Shown: piece by piece, positions 9,248-18,886 of the stretch | How the letters are laid out: each line of letters starts with the position of its first letter | How positions within the stretch are numbered: the first letter of the stretch is position 1 | DNA from: Prochlorococcus sp. AG-409-A19 | GTDB taxonomy: Bacteria; Cyanobacteriota; Cyanobacteriia; PCC-6307; Cyanobiaceae | Direction of reading: 5' to 3' | NCBI GenBank assembly: GCA_003216155.1 | Contig: QCJH01000003.1 | Location: 1-64,000 of the forward strand | DNA length: 64,000 nt | Program-made: the position numbers and the translations under genes | The notes under the pieces: generated by a model | What the model saw: only the letters and a program-made list of their open reading frames with translations | The model's database searches: none | What the model was told of the DNA's origin: nothing

Positions 9248-10258
9248 CTAAAGAGTAGAAACAAGGTAAAGCATTGCCATTCGAATTGGGATGCCATTAC
9301 GAACTTGTTCTTCTACTAAACATATAGAACGATCATCAATGAGCTTACTGCTCATTTCCACACCTCTATTGACTGGTCCAGGATGTAGCACTGGGATTAC
9401 TTTGCCACATAGTTTGAGTCGCTCATGATTTAAGCCAAATTCAAAGTGATAGCTTTCAAGGTCATTGATTAGATTTTGGCTCATACGTTCTTGTTGCAAT
9501 CTAAGGGTCATTACTGCATCAGCTCCTGGCAATGCATTTTTCAAAGACCTTGAAATATGGACTTCACCTCTTTGATGTATTGGGTCTTGTTTTTGGCCTG
9601 GAGGAGGCGATTGCACAAAATTTTCGAAATCTTGTGGTAATAGACTTGGAGGACCGCATAAAACTACATTTGCTCCACATGCTGTAAGTGCCCAGAGATT
9701 TGAGCGAGCAACTCTAGAGTGAAGAATGTCACCGATAATTACGACCTTTTTGCCAGACAATGCATTTGTATTTGGACGTTCTGGATTGAAATAGTGGGCA
9801 AGAGTGTAAAGATCAAGTAATCCCTGACTGGGATGGCTGTGCAAACCATCTCCTGCATTTAGCACTGCGGTTTTTTCTCCAGCTTTGGCTAGAGACAATG
9901 CCAATTGCTCTGGGACGCTGGTGGATTTATGGCGTACTACTAGTACATCTGCCCCCATGGCGACGTAAGTAAGGGCTGTATCTAGAGGGGTCTCTCCTTT
10001 AGATAAGGAGCTACTTGCAGGGGAGAAGCTTTGCACATCAGCAGATAAATTTCTTGCAGCCAGTTCGAAGCTGCTTCTTGTTCTTGTGCTTGGCTCGAAA
10101 AATAAAGTTGCAACCAAATGCCCTTGTAAGGCGGGCAACTTGCGTGCACCTGTTTTAGGGAGAGCACTGAATCTGTGGGCCACCTCGAGAATGGAGTCCA
10201 AATCCATTCTCGAGAAAGTCGCAAGATCAATAATGTGACGATGAGTCCACTTACTCAT
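9248..10258 (-). CDS. pyrB: Aspartate carbamoyltransferase catalytic subunit
   Basis: Condenses carbamoyl phosphate with aspartate, the committed step of de novo pyrimidine synthesis. 336 aa. The carbamoyl-phosphate loop [13 protein letters not shown] lies near residue 53, followed by the [12 protein letters not shown] motif and the terminal [11 protein letters not shown] motif. No regulatory pyrI gene is adjacent, as usual for cyanobacteria. ATG start three bases after the mpg stop, so the two genes very probably form one transcript. Confidence 0.96.
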   Translation of the reverse strand: MSKWTHRHIIDLATFSRMDLDSILEVAHRFSALPKTGARKLPALQGHLVATLFFEPSTRTRSSFELAARNLSADVQSFSPASSSLSKGETPLDTALTYVAMGADVLVVRHKSTSVPEQLALSLAKAGEKTAVLNAGDGLHSHPSQGLLDLYTLAHYFNPERPNTNALSGKKVVIIGDILHSRVARSNLWALTACGANVVLCGPPSLLPQDFENFVQSPPPGQKQDPIHQRGEVHISRSLKNALPGADAVMTLRLQQERMSQNLINDLESYHFEFGLNHERLKLCGKVIPVLHPGPVNRGVEMSSKLIDDRSICLVEEQVRNGIPIRMAMLYLVSTL

Positions 10259-10261
10259 GCG

Positions 10262-10897
10262 TTATTGCCTAATTTCGGGAAACCATGCCTTTGAAGAAGA
10301 AGGTTTTGAATCTCCTTTGGCTCTGCGGCTAACACTTCGACTTTTTTGGAGATACCATCTCCAAGGCAAATCTTTGGCTTTTGAGATACCGATTCTTTGA
10401 GTGCTCATTATTTTCCCAATATTCTGTTCGTATGGCCAGGGTGCCAGCCATAAATTATTCTCCCCTGTGACAGACAACCTGTCATGTGAGAGGTTAATAC
10501 CAAAACGACGTGTTATTAATCCTGGGCCAGAAGCTACACGCTCGTTTTCATTAGGCATTGCAATTGCGCGCAAAAGTACACCATTCGCGCAGCCTTCTTT
10601 CCCTGTTACTATATTTACGCAGTGATGTATTCCATAGGTGAGATAAACGTAGAAACGACCAGGCTTACCGAATAGAGTCTCATTGCTTGGGCTACGTCTT
10701 TTAAATCCGTGACATGCCTCTTCAGATTGACAATAAGCCTCTGTTTCAACAATTGTTCCTACAAGATAATTCCCATTTATCTGCCTTTTTACTAATTGAC
10801 AACCTATTAGATCAGGCGCAACGTCTTCAGAGGGCCTTGAGAAAAAGGAACCAGGGATTGCTTGTGTGGGATTTTTCAGTAGATGAGTGCCTCGCAA
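10262..10897 (-). CDS. mpg: 3-methyladenine DNA glycosylase (MPG/AAG family)
   Basis: Monofunctional base-excision glycosylase that removes alkylated purines such as 3-methyladenine. 211 aa, with the catalytic glutamate motif VETEAY near residue 51, the DNA-intercalating tyrosine region [15 protein letters not shown] and the [11 protein letters not shown] motif. The start is a TTG; there is no in-frame ATG or GTG near the N terminus. Positioned directly before pyrB with a 3-bp gap, although the two functions are unrelated. The C-terminal tail ([17 protein letters not shown]) is basic and probably unstructured. Confidence 0.9.
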   Translation of the reverse strand: MRGTHLLKNPTQAIPGSFFSRPSEDVAPDLIGCQLVKRQINGNYLVGTIVETEAYCQSEEACHGFKRRSPSNETLFGKPGRFYVYLTYGIHHCVNIVTGKEGCANGVLLRAIAMPNENERVASGPGLITRRFGINLSHDRLSVTGENNLWLAPWPYEQNIGKIMSTQRIGISKAKDLPWRWYLQKSRSVSRRAKGDSKPSSSKAWFPEIRQ

Positions 10898-11070
10898 TTA
10901 GAAAAGCATAATCAAAATATATATACCTGAGGCATCTAAACCAATAAATCCTGAGATATTTAATTTGGAATAAATGCCATAAACCATTAAATTAGTCATG
11001 TACTCACTTCAAATTTAATGGTAAATCATTAGCTGTTATTACCTCCTCCCAAGTTTAGCATGAGTAAAGT

Positions 11071-13122
11071 ATGAACAATGAGAGTGAAAATGAAAGAAGC
11101 AAGATGTTTGGTTCTCGGGCAATTGCGATAGGCTTTTTGCTTGAAGGTAGGCTTGTTGAGGCTGAAATTAATTATAGGGAATCAATTCAATATGAGAATA
11201 TATATAAGCGAACATTTCTGCTTCTGGATAAAGTGTCTTCCTTGAAATTAGAATCAATAAATCCTCTTGAAATCTCTTCATTAACTTCAACTCTTAAACT
11301 TTTTTCGCCCGAGGAAATATCTGATCTTGGCATTTTATTTCAGCGTAAAAATAAACTTGGGGCCGCAATCATTTTGTATAAAATAGCATTAATTCTTAAT
11401 CCGCAATTTCCAGAAGCATTGTCTAACCTTGGTAATGCATTGCAAGATCTAGAAGAAATAAATCTGGCCATTAATTCATATAAAGCAGCATTATTATTGC
11501 AGCCAGATTTTCCAGAAGCATTTTCTAATATAGGCCATTCATTTCAAATGAAAAGAGATTTTAAAAAAGCTATTTTATCCTATCAAAAGGCTATTAAGTT
11601 GAGACCTGATTTCCCAGAAGCATTATATAATCTGGCAAATGCTTATCAGGACTTAGGTGATTTAGAGCTCGCAGAAAGAAATTATATTTGTGCAATCAAA
11701 AACAGGTCAAACTACATTAGCCCACGTTTAAACCTTGGCTTGATCAAGCAAGAGCAGAAGAAATATTTGGAGGCAATAAAGCAATTTGAAAATGTACTAT
11801 CTATAGATCAAAGCATCCCACTTGCCAAGGCAGCAATTTTAGAATGTTACGCAAATATATGCGATTGGGATTCAATAGATAAACAACTTGGTTGGTTGGC
11901 CGAGCTTGGAATTAAGGATGATCCAGTTGCTCCATTAATATTTCTTGCGTTAGAAGATCAACCTCGTAAAAGCCTTACTAGAGCCCAAAGATTCTTTAGT
12001 CATAGATTCTTTAAGAGTAAATATTTTCGACCTTGTGCTCAAGGTCGAAAATTAAGGATTGGCTACTTCTCAGGAAATTTTTTTGAACACCCTGTAATGC
12101 ACTTAATGATACGAATTTTTGAATTACATGATGATTCAGAATTTGAGATCTATGCTTATGCATATGGCCCAAGAATTGAAGATAGATATACAGATAGAGT
12201 TAGAAACAATGTTTCTGTTTTTCGTGACATTAGACATCTAACTGATAAAGCTGCTGCTGAGCTTTCACAGAGTGATCAAATTGATATAGCAGTAGATTTA
12301 ATGGGTTACACTCAGCATGCCAGAACAGCAATATTTGCAAATAGGGCAGCCCCAATACAGATTAACTATCTTGGTTATCCTGGCTCTATGGGTTCAGATT
12401 GCTTTGATTATATTTTGGCAGATAAAGTTTTGATACCAAGTGGAAGTGAAGAATTTTATTCTGAAAAGGTTTTATATATGCCTCATTGTTACCAGTGTAA
12501 TGATGATACCAAGAATATATCAAGAAGAGAATTTACTCGTAGAGAATTAGGACTACCAGAAGATTCTTTTGTATTTACTTGTTTTAATGCTACTTATAAG
12601 ATCACGAGGAGAGAGTTTGATATATGGATGAGATTGTTATCTAAAGTCGACAAGAGTGTTCTTTGGCTATTGAAATCTAACCCTCTAGTTGATGAGAATC
12701 TGCATAGACATGCTAAGCTGAAAGGTATATGCCCTTCTAGGATTGTTTTTGCTGAGAAGCTTCCATTAGAACAACATTTAGCTAGACATAAATGTGGAGA
12801 TTTATTTCTAGATACATTCAACTACAATGCACATACAACTGGTTCAGATGCTCTATGGGCTGGGATGCCCTTATTAACCAAGGCTGGTAAAAGTTTTTCG
12901 GCAAGAGTTGGCGCAAGCTTGCTTAATGCATTGAATTTAGTAGAATTAATTACATCAAATGAGCAGGAATATGAAAAAAAGGCATATGAAATTGCCACAA
13001 ACCCAACCATTTTCTCTTCTATTAAGACTAAACTTATGAAAAATCTTGAGAGTGAACCTTTGTTTAATTCTAAGAAGTATACAACGGATTTAGAAAGTTT
13101 ATTCAAGAGCATATGTAATTAA
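11071..13122 (+). CDS. TPR protein with GT41 (OGT/SPINDLY-like) glycosyltransferase domain
   Basis: 683 aa. About five tetratricopeptide repeats occupy residues 80-245 (pattern PEALSNLGNA...A..SYKAAL.L.PDF). A glycosyltransferase family 41 domain fills about 325-680, with FSGNFFEHPVMH (His340 is the likely counterpart of the catalytic histidine of bacterial OGT), INYLGYPGSMG and FLDTFNYNAHTTGSDALWAG. Such enzymes transfer GlcNAc or a related sugar from a nucleotide donor to protein Ser/Thr; acceptors here are unknown. No signal peptide or membrane helix. It is followed 68 bp downstream by a longer paralogue. The codon usage looks more AT-rich than the neighbours by eye. Confidence 0.88.
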   Translation: MNNESENERSKMFGSRAIAIGFLLEGRLVEAEINYRESIQYENIYKRTFLLLDKVSSLKLESINPLEISSLTSTLKLFSPEEISDLGILFQRKNKLGAAIILYKIALILNPQFPEALSNLGNALQDLEEINLAINSYKAALLLQPDFPEAFSNIGHSFQMKRDFKKAILSYQKAIKLRPDFPEALYNLANAYQDLGDLELAERNYICAIKNRSNYISPRLNLGLIKQEQKKYLEAIKQFENVLSIDQSIPLAKAAILECYANICDWDSIDKQLGWLAELGIKDDPVAPLIFLALEDQPRKSLTRAQRFFSHRFFKSKYFRPCAQGRKLRIGYFSGNFFEHPVMHLMIRIFELHDDSEFEIYAYAYGPRIEDRYTDRVRNNVSVFRDIRHLTDKAAAELSQSDQIDIAVDLMGYTQHARTAIFANRAAPIQINYLGYPGSMGSDCFDYILADKVLIPSGSEEFYSEKVLYMPHCYQCNDDTKNISRREFTRRELGLPEDSFVFTCFNATYKITRREFDIWMRLLSKVDKSVLWLLKSNPLVDENLHRHAKLKGICPSRIVFAEKLPLEQHLARHKCGDLFLDTFNYNAHTTGSDALWAGMPLLTKAGKSFSARVGASLLNALNLVELITSNEQEYEKKAYEIATNPTIFSSIKTKLMKNLESEPLFNSKKYTTDLESLFKSICN

Positions 13123-13190
13123 TCTCTTGAATTCCAAGCTGTGATGAGAGTTTATATTGCGCTATAGTAAAGAAACACCAAAGTATTGTT

Positions 13191-15971
13191 TTGCAGGATT
13201 CTGAAGATAAAAATCAATCTATTAATTCTAAGATAGAACTTTTGAGGCAAAAAGAAAAGGCTATGCAATGCTTGGAGAAAGGGGATTTAAGTCAAGCAGA
13301 AAGAATTTATCTAAACTTGCTGTCTTCTAAATATGTAGATTTTGAGCTTTTTGGTAATTTGGCTTCTATTTGCCTAATGACAGGAAGAAGAGATGAGGGA
13401 ATAAAGTTTTTAAGAAGTGCTCTTGCTTTGAACCCCAATTCTCCTGAGGGCTTGTCTAATCTTGGAATTGCATTGCAAGAAAATGGCGATCTAAATGCTG
13501 CTATTGGACTATATAAGAAGGCGCTTGAGATTAATTCACAACTCCCAGAGGCCTTGTCTAACCTTGGATATGCTCTGTATCAAAAAGGGAAAGTAGAAGA
13601 GGCAATTGATTGCTATAGAAAAGCTATTGCAATAAGACCACAATCACCAGATACTTTATACAATCTTGGGAATGCATTCAAGGCTCAAGGCAACACTATA
13701 CAAGCCCTTGAGGTTTATTCTAAAGCTATAAAGATTAAACCTAATTTTCCTGACCTATTGCTTAACATGGGTAATGCTTATAAGGGAATTGGTGATTTAG
13801 ATGAGGCTATAGATCTATATAGGAAATCTATAGCTGTACATCACGATTTTGTCGAAGGATATTCGAATTTAGGGATTGCTTTAAAAATAAAAGGCGACTT
13901 CGAGGCTGCTTATGAAGCACTCTTAAAGGCCTATAAGCTTAATCCTAATTCTTCTGAGATATTGTCAAATTTAGGATTATTTCTTCAAGAGCAAGGTGAC
14001 ATTAACTCAGCTATTCATTATTTTAATTTGGCATTGGATATTAATGATGGATCTTATATGAATTTGTTTAATCTTGGCTCGGCATATTCAGACTTAGGTG
14101 ACCAGGAATTGGCGATTTCTTTATACTCTAGATCTTTAGAACTTAATCCTGATTGTGTAGAGGCTCTTGTTAATGTGGGCAACATATTCAACCAGCTAGG
14201 AGAATATGATCGGTCGATTGAATATTTTAAAAAGGCAATCTTGATAAATAGCGAAAGCCATCAAGCATTTTTAAATTTGGGATTAGCATATAATGCTACT
14301 TGCCAGTTTGATTTAGCGATTGAAAGTTTTAATAATGCTTTAAGAATAAAGCAAGACTATGCAGAAGCTTTATCTAACAAAGGTATATCTTATCAGCGTA
14401 TTGGTGATTTAGGCTCAGCTATTAATTCGTATCGCCAAGCAATTTCTAGTAAGCCGAACTTCCCAGAGGCAATTGCTAACTACGCAATCTCTCTTAGGGA
14501 GCAGGGACTCTTAGATCAAGCGATTTTGAATTATAAAAAAGCTATTTGTTTAAAGCCTGACTTCACAGATGCTTTATATAACCTAGGAATCTCTTTTCAA
14601 GAATGTTTTAAATTCGAATCAGCAATAAGAAGTTATAAAAAAGCATTGTCTTTAAGTCAAAACTTAAGCAAGGTAAAGGCAGCTCTCATACATTGTGAAG
14701 CTTATGTATGCGACTGGTCGGAATTTGACAAACGTCTTAGCTGGTTAGAGAGGCTTGGCATTGAGGGTGATCCAGTTAGTCCATGGGGGTTACTTTCTAT
14801 AGAAGACTCTCCTGAAAAACATCTTATTAGAGCAAGAAATCATTTCGACAATGAATTTGTAAGACAGTCGGAGATGATAATTGCTAAAAGAAAATCAAGA
14901 ATACGTGTAGGTTTTTTCTCTGCGGATTTCTATAACCATGCGACAATGCATTTAGCAGCACCAATTTTCGATCTGTATGATCGTTCTAGATTTGAAATGT
15001 ATATATATTCTTATGGATCTTTCCGGGAAGATGATGTAACCAAGAGATTAAAGGATAATGCTTCAAGGTTTTATGATGTTAGATATCTCAGTGATACAGA
15101 AGTTGTCCAATTGGCCAGGCAAGATCAACTAGACATAGCAATAGATTTAAAGGGATATACAAAAGGAACAAGACTGGGAATGTTTTCTATGAGGGTAGCG
15201 CCAGTGCAAATATCCTACCTTGGTTATCCTGGATCTATGGGGACTAAAAGTTTTGACTATATTATTGCTGATAGAGTTCTTATCCCTAAAGGCCATGAAC
15301 GCTTTTATAGTGAAAAAATAATCTATATGCCTTATAGTTATCAATGTAATGATGATAAAAAGATTATTGCGAATGTAAGATGTTTACGAGCCCATTGGAA
15401 CTTGCCGGAGGATGCGTTTGTTTATTGTTGTTTTAATGCTAGTTATAAGATTACGCCTAAAGAGTTTAATGTATGGATGAGGTTACTTGATAGAGTCGAA
15501 AATAGTGTGCTTTGGCTTTTGAAAACAAATCCTGAGGTCGAAAAAAATCTACGTAAGGAAGCAAAATTTAGAGGCGTAGATCCATCAAGATTGATTTTTG
15601 CCGAGCGAATAAAGCTTGAAAAACATTTGGCAAGACATCAATGTGCGGATCTTTTTCTAGATACATTTAGTTGTAATGCGCATACGACAGCATCTGATTG
15701 TTTGTGGGCTGGTTTGCCCTTGTTGACGTTTGCTGGGAGAAGCTTCTCTGCAAGGGTTAGCGCAAGTTTACTTAGTGCCTTGAACCTTCCAGAGTTAATT
15801 ACTTCCTCTATACCCCAATATGAGGAGTTGGCATATACCTTGGCAACTTATCCTGGACAATTAATTGATTTACGCGCTCGTTTAGCCTCTAAACTTAAAT
15901 CTTCAGAGCTTTATAATTCTGTGGGTTTTACAAGACGGTTGGAAATCCAACTTGAGAAACTAATACAATAA
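13191..15971 (+). CDS. TPR protein with GT41 glycosyltransferase domain, longer paralogue
   Basis: 926 aa. I count 13 consecutive 34-residue TPR units (about residues 50-490) before a GT41 catalytic domain (about 565-926) with FSADFYNHATMH, ISYLGYPGSMG and FLDTFSCNAHTTASDCLWAG. It is clearly homologous to the preceding gene over the catalytic half but carries more than twice as many repeats. The start is uncertain: a TTG at 13191 is used here and the first in-frame ATG is at 13263. Likely a cytoplasmic O-linked glycosyltransferase; substrate unknown. Probably cotranscribed with its neighbour. Confidence 0.87.
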   Translation: MQDSEDKNQSINSKIELLRQKEKAMQCLEKGDLSQAERIYLNLLSSKYVDFELFGNLASICLMTGRRDEGIKFLRSALALNPNSPEGLSNLGIALQENGDLNAAIGLYKKALEINSQLPEALSNLGYALYQKGKVEEAIDCYRKAIAIRPQSPDTLYNLGNAFKAQGNTIQALEVYSKAIKIKPNFPDLLLNMGNAYKGIGDLDEAIDLYRKSIAVHHDFVEGYSNLGIALKIKGDFEAAYEALLKAYKLNPNSSEILSNLGLFLQEQGDINSAIHYFNLALDINDGSYMNLFNLGSAYSDLGDQELAISLYSRSLELNPDCVEALVNVGNIFNQLGEYDRSIEYFKKAILINSESHQAFLNLGLAYNATCQFDLAIESFNNALRIKQDYAEALSNKGISYQRIGDLGSAINSYRQAISSKPNFPEAIANYAISLREQGLLDQAILNYKKAICLKPDFTDALYNLGISFQECFKFESAIRSYKKALSLSQNLSKVKAALIHCEAYVCDWSEFDKRLSWLERLGIEGDPVSPWGLLSIEDSPEKHLIRARNHFDNEFVRQSEMIIAKRKSRIRVGFFSADFYNHATMHLAAPIFDLYDRSRFEMYIYSYGSFREDDVTKRLKDNASRFYDVRYLSDTEVVQLARQDQLDIAIDLKGYTKGTRLGMFSMRVAPVQISYLGYPGSMGTKSFDYIIADRVLIPKGHERFYSEKIIYMPYSYQCNDDKKIIANVRCLRAHWNLPEDAFVYCCFNASYKITPKEFNVWMRLLDRVENSVLWLLKTNPEVEKNLRKEAKFRGVDPSRLIFAERIKLEKHLARHQCADLFLDTFSCNAHTTASDCLWAGLPLLTFAGRSFSARVSASLLSALNLPELITSSIPQYEELAYTLATYPGQLIDLRARLASKLKSSELYNSVGFTRRLEIQLEKLIQ

Positions 15972-16002
15972 TAATCTAGATCTTTTCTGGTTTCACTCTT
16001 TT

Positions 16003-16788
16003 ATGATGCATAATCTAATCCCAGGCCCAGTTAATTGTGTAGATCACATACGGTTGGCATTAAAAACTTGGCCTGAGGTAGAGGATTATTTGACCATATG
16101 TAAGGGAGTTATTCTTCCAATTGGTTCAACTGAACAACATGGGCCTACTGGTGCAATAGGGACTGATGCTTTGACTGCTGAAGCGGTTGCGTTAGAAGTT
16201 GGTTGTAGAACAGGTGTTTTAGTCACGCCTGTTCAGGCATATGGTATGGCTCAGCATCATATGGGCTTTGCTGGAACTATGAGTCTTCAGCCAGAAACGC
16301 TTCTGGTATTGCTTCAAGATCTTTTTTTCTCTTTAGCCGCGCATGGGTTTCAAAGGATTTTTGTGATTAATGGTCATGGAGGAAATATTGCAACTACTAA
16401 GGCTGCTTTTGCTCAGTTCTATAGCAAATTTGTTGGACGTGATAAAGCTGCTGATAGCCAAGTTCGGTGCAAGCTGGCTAATTGGTTTATGTGTGACTCG
16501 GTTTATCAAAAAGCTAAAGAGTTGTATGGAGAAAAAGAAGGTCAACATGCAACTCCTAGTGAGATTTCAGTTACCCTTCATGTTGAGCCTAGTTTGATTA
16601 GTAAGCAGCGCCCTCTGTCAACTGCAGCCCATTCAGGCCCAATTCATGGGCCTGAGGATTTTCGTCGTCGTCATCCTGATGGGCGAATGGGTTCTGACCC
16701 TTATTTGGCAAAGCCAGAACATGGAGCTTTACTTATTGACCAAGCAGCCTCCACTTTAAGTGAGGACTTAATCAATTTTCTTCATTAA
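16003..16788 (+). CDS. Creatininase family amidohydrolase
   Basis: 261-aa member of the creatininase/creatinine amidohydrolase superfamily (metal-dependent amide hydrolases). Metal-site motifs are visible: [10 protein letters not shown] near residue 42, IGTDALTAE, the [12 protein letters not shown] segment and INGHGGN near residue 125. Creatinine itself is an unlikely substrate in this organism; family members act in cofactor and F420-type metabolism, so the real reaction is unknown. Either of two adjacent ATGs (16003 or 16006) may be used. Only two bases separate it from gatC, indicating translational coupling. Confidence 0.85.
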   Translation: MMHNLIPGPVNCVDHIRLALKTWPEVEDYLTICKGVILPIGSTEQHGPTGAIGTDALTAEAVALEVGCRTGVLVTPVQAYGMAQHHMGFAGTMSLQPETLLVLLQDLFFSLAAHGFQRIFVINGHGGNIATTKAAFAQFYSKFVGRDKAADSQVRCKLANWFMCDSVYQKAKELYGEKEGQHATPSEISVTLHVEPSLISKQRPLSTAAHSGPIHGPEDFRRRHPDGRMGSDPYLAKPEHGALLIDQAASTLSEDLINFLH

Positions 16789-16790
16789 TT

Positions 16791-17084
16791 ATGGATCAGA
16801 TTACAACTGATGATGTTCGTAAAGTTGCAAAGTTGGCACGTTTGCAACTTCCTGAAGAGCAGATAAGTGCTTACACATTGCAACTGGAAAAGATACTTGA
16901 ATATGTTGCGCAACTTCAGAAGGTTGATACAGAAGATATACCTCCCACTACAAGAGCAGTGGAGGTAGTCAATGTTACTAGAGATGATTCTTTGAGGTCA
17001 TCGAATATACGAGAGGAACTTTTAGATCTGGCACCACAGCGAGAAGATGGTTTTTTTAGAGTGCCAAAGATTTTAGTTAATTAA
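16791..17084 (+). CDS. gatC: Asp/Glu-tRNA amidotransferase subunit C
   Basis: 97-aa GatC, the small wrapping subunit of the GatCAB complex that converts Glu-tRNA(Gln) (and Asp-tRNA(Asn) where present) into Gln-tRNA(Gln). The typical N terminus [15 protein letters not shown], the central [17 protein letters not shown] and the C-terminal [12 protein letters not shown] are all present. gatA and gatB are not in the window. ATG start two bases after the creatininase-family gene. It converges with crtR, with only three bases between the stop codons. Confidence 0.95.
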   Translation: MDQITTDDVRKVAKLARLQLPEEQISAYTLQLEKILEYVAQLQKVDTEDIPPTTRAVEVVNVTRDDSLRSSNIREELLDLAPQREDGFFRVPKILVN

Positions 17085-17087
17085 TCT

Positions 17088-18125
17088 TTAAAATCTTTTT
17101 GAACCAGGATTAACAGCTGTTCGATGCAAAAGAGAAATCCATCTTTTTTGCCATCGAAAACTTGGCAATAACTTTGCCAATGGTCTCATTTTGCTTCTGG
17201 TTTTTTTATGACTTCTGACTCCAAGAAAAACATCATAAATGAAATTACATATGTCTGACTTTGTCTCAAATATACCCATTCTTTGTGGGGATCCTTTTTT
17301 GTCTAATAAAGGCTTAGTTGCTTCATATGCTGGCTTATATTCAAACCAGGGAATCGAGGGCCATAAATGATGAACAAGATGATAGTTTTGACCCATGATG
17401 AGTAGATTCATTGCCCTGCTTGGATATACGCGAGCATTTTTCCAGCGATTGCGGGAGAGGAAGGGACGATGTGGAAGATAGTCGAAAAAAATCCCAAGAG
17501 TGACCCCTACCATCAGGGCTGGACCAAACCAAAGATTATAAATTACGTTCATAAAGTTGTATCTAATTCCTGTAATTACGATGGAAATAAACAACCCTCT
17601 TTCTATTCCCCATTGCATTAATTCATATCGTCTCCAAAGCCGTCTTTCGAAGAAGAAATATTCATGATAAAAAAATCTTGGAGCAATTAACCAAACAGGC
17701 CCAAAGGTACTCACAATATGGTCAGGATCATTCTTTGGATCATTGACGTGAGAATGATGCTGAAGATGAACCCTGGTGAAAACGGGAAAGCTGAAACCCA
17801 GCAATATTGCTGCTCCATGTCCCATTGCTTGGTTTACCCAACGATTTGGGTGCGCCGCGTTGTGGCAGGCATCATGAATAACTGTGCCTTCCATATGAAG
17901 GGCTAAGAATGCTATCCCTACTAAAACTGGTAATGGCCAGGTTCCTTGGTACCACTCCCAAATCGCCAAAAATGCAAGTGCATAGCCACCTAGAAATAAA
18001 CCTACTGTTGGATTCCAAGCATTAGGTGGGTCTAGATATTTTTGAAGGACTTTCTTCCAATAACTCATTGCTTGTAATTGGTTTGTCCTCTCGCTGGGGG
18101 CCTTTTTGACGATTGTCTGGATCAT
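17088..18125 (-). CDS. crtR: Beta-carotene hydroxylase
   Basis: Membrane di-iron hydroxylase that introduces the 3-hydroxyl groups of zeaxanthin. About 345 aa. The fatty-acid-desaturase-type histidine boxes are HDACHNAAH, HLQHHSHVND and HLVHHLWPSIPW, with several hydrophobic segments between them. I take the ATG at 18125; a TTG at 18146 would add seven residues. The basic C-terminal tail after the third box is longer than the core domain requires. It converges with gatC. Confidence 0.93.
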   Translation of the reverse strand: MIQTIVKKAPSERTNQLQAMSYWKKVLQKYLDPPNAWNPTVGLFLGGYALAFLAIWEWYQGTWPLPVLVGIAFLALHMEGTVIHDACHNAAHPNRWVNQAMGHGAAILLGFSFPVFTRVHLQHHSHVNDPKNDPDHIVSTFGPVWLIAPRFFYHEYFFFERRLWRRYELMQWGIERGLFISIVITGIRYNFMNVIYNLWFGPALMVGVTLGIFFDYLPHRPFLSRNRWKNARVYPSRAMNLLIMGQNYHLVHHLWPSIPWFEYKPAYEATKPLLDKKGSPQRMGIFETKSDICNFIYDVFLGVRSHKKTRSKMRPLAKLLPSFRWQKRWISLLHRTAVNPGSKRF

Positions 18126-18180
18126 TTCATGGAGCGAGTGGCGCAATGAAAGTAAAGATCATTACAAGTTAGGAAATTGA

Positions 18181-18262
18181 TGCCCACCGGGGGACTTGAA
18201 CCCCCACGACCAAGGTCACTGGTACCTAAAACCAGCGCGTCTACCAATTCCGCCAGATGGGC
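18181..18262 (-). tRNA. tRNA-Leu (anticodon UAG)
   Basis: Class II tRNA of 82 nt on the minus strand: acceptor GCCCATC...GGTGGGC, D-arm with GGTAGACGC, anticodon stem CTGGT/ACCAG with loop TTTAGGT (anticodon TAG), a long variable arm, and T-loop GTTCAAGTC. It lies in the spacer between crtR and the Ycf66-like gene. CCA is not encoded. Confidence 0.96.
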
Positions 18263-18315
18263 TACGGCTGAACTCTAGTCATAGCTACAGAATGTAGAAG
18301 GCCTTTGTCAAAATT

Positions 18316-18864
18316 ATGCTGGCGATCTTGTTAGGAGACCTGTTTTTACTAGTAGGTTTGGCGGTTTTGCTTTTGCCATTGCTTGTTACAGAGCTCAGTC
18401 GACCGCGCGATGGAGCTTGGGGTTCAGTATTCCTTTTGTTGAGTGTTGATCTTCTCACCAATAGTGATCGATTCCGAGGGCCATCAATTTTGGCGGTGGT
18501 TTTATCTACAACAATAATTATTAGGCTTGCAATAGAAGTTGCTTCCAATCGCTTTAAACAACTCAGTGAGGGTGAGCAAAGCCGCTTAATTACATTTGAA
18601 CGGTGGTCTACAAGTCTTCGTCAACTGTTTGCCTCGTTAATGGCCTTTGGTGGGATTTTTGTGGGATTAATTAAAAGATCACTACTTGCCTCAAAGCCAA
18701 AAAAACCTGAAAAAAAATGGGTGCGCCCAGAGAAGTCAAGTACTGAAGAGGATGGTGAGCAGTCCAAGAGAGATGTTGACGAGTCGACCTCTGATGATTT
18801 GTTGCTTTCATCAGATAGTCTGAATATTCAATCTTCATCAGAAACAACCGGCAAGGATTCATAA
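18316..18864 (+). CDS. Ycf66-like membrane protein
   Basis: 182 aa with two or three hydrophobic helices in the first 80 residues ([42 protein letters not shown]), another near residue 105, then a polar Ser/Asp/Glu-rich tail likely to be disordered. I match it from memory to proteins annotated as Ycf66-like upstream of ileS in other marine picocyanobacteria; function unknown. The gene ends 22 bp before ileS, so cotranscription is likely. Confidence 0.7.
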   Translation: MLAILLGDLFLLVGLAVLLLPLLVTELSRPRDGAWGSVFLLLSVDLLTNSDRFRGPSILAVVLSTTIIIRLAIEVASNRFKQLSEGEQSRLITFERWSTSLRQLFASLMAFGGIFVGLIKRSLLASKPKKPEKKWVRPEKSSTEEDGEQSKRDVDESTSDDLLLSSDSLNIQSSSETTGKDS

Positions 18865-18886
18865 TTCTTGTTGTCGCATTAATAAG

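Noticed and set aside
11071..15971. Long TPR-coding repeats as a possible DNA-level repeat or CRISPR array
   Set aside because: The periodicity is about 102 bp and protein-level only; DNA copies are diverged and coding throughout.
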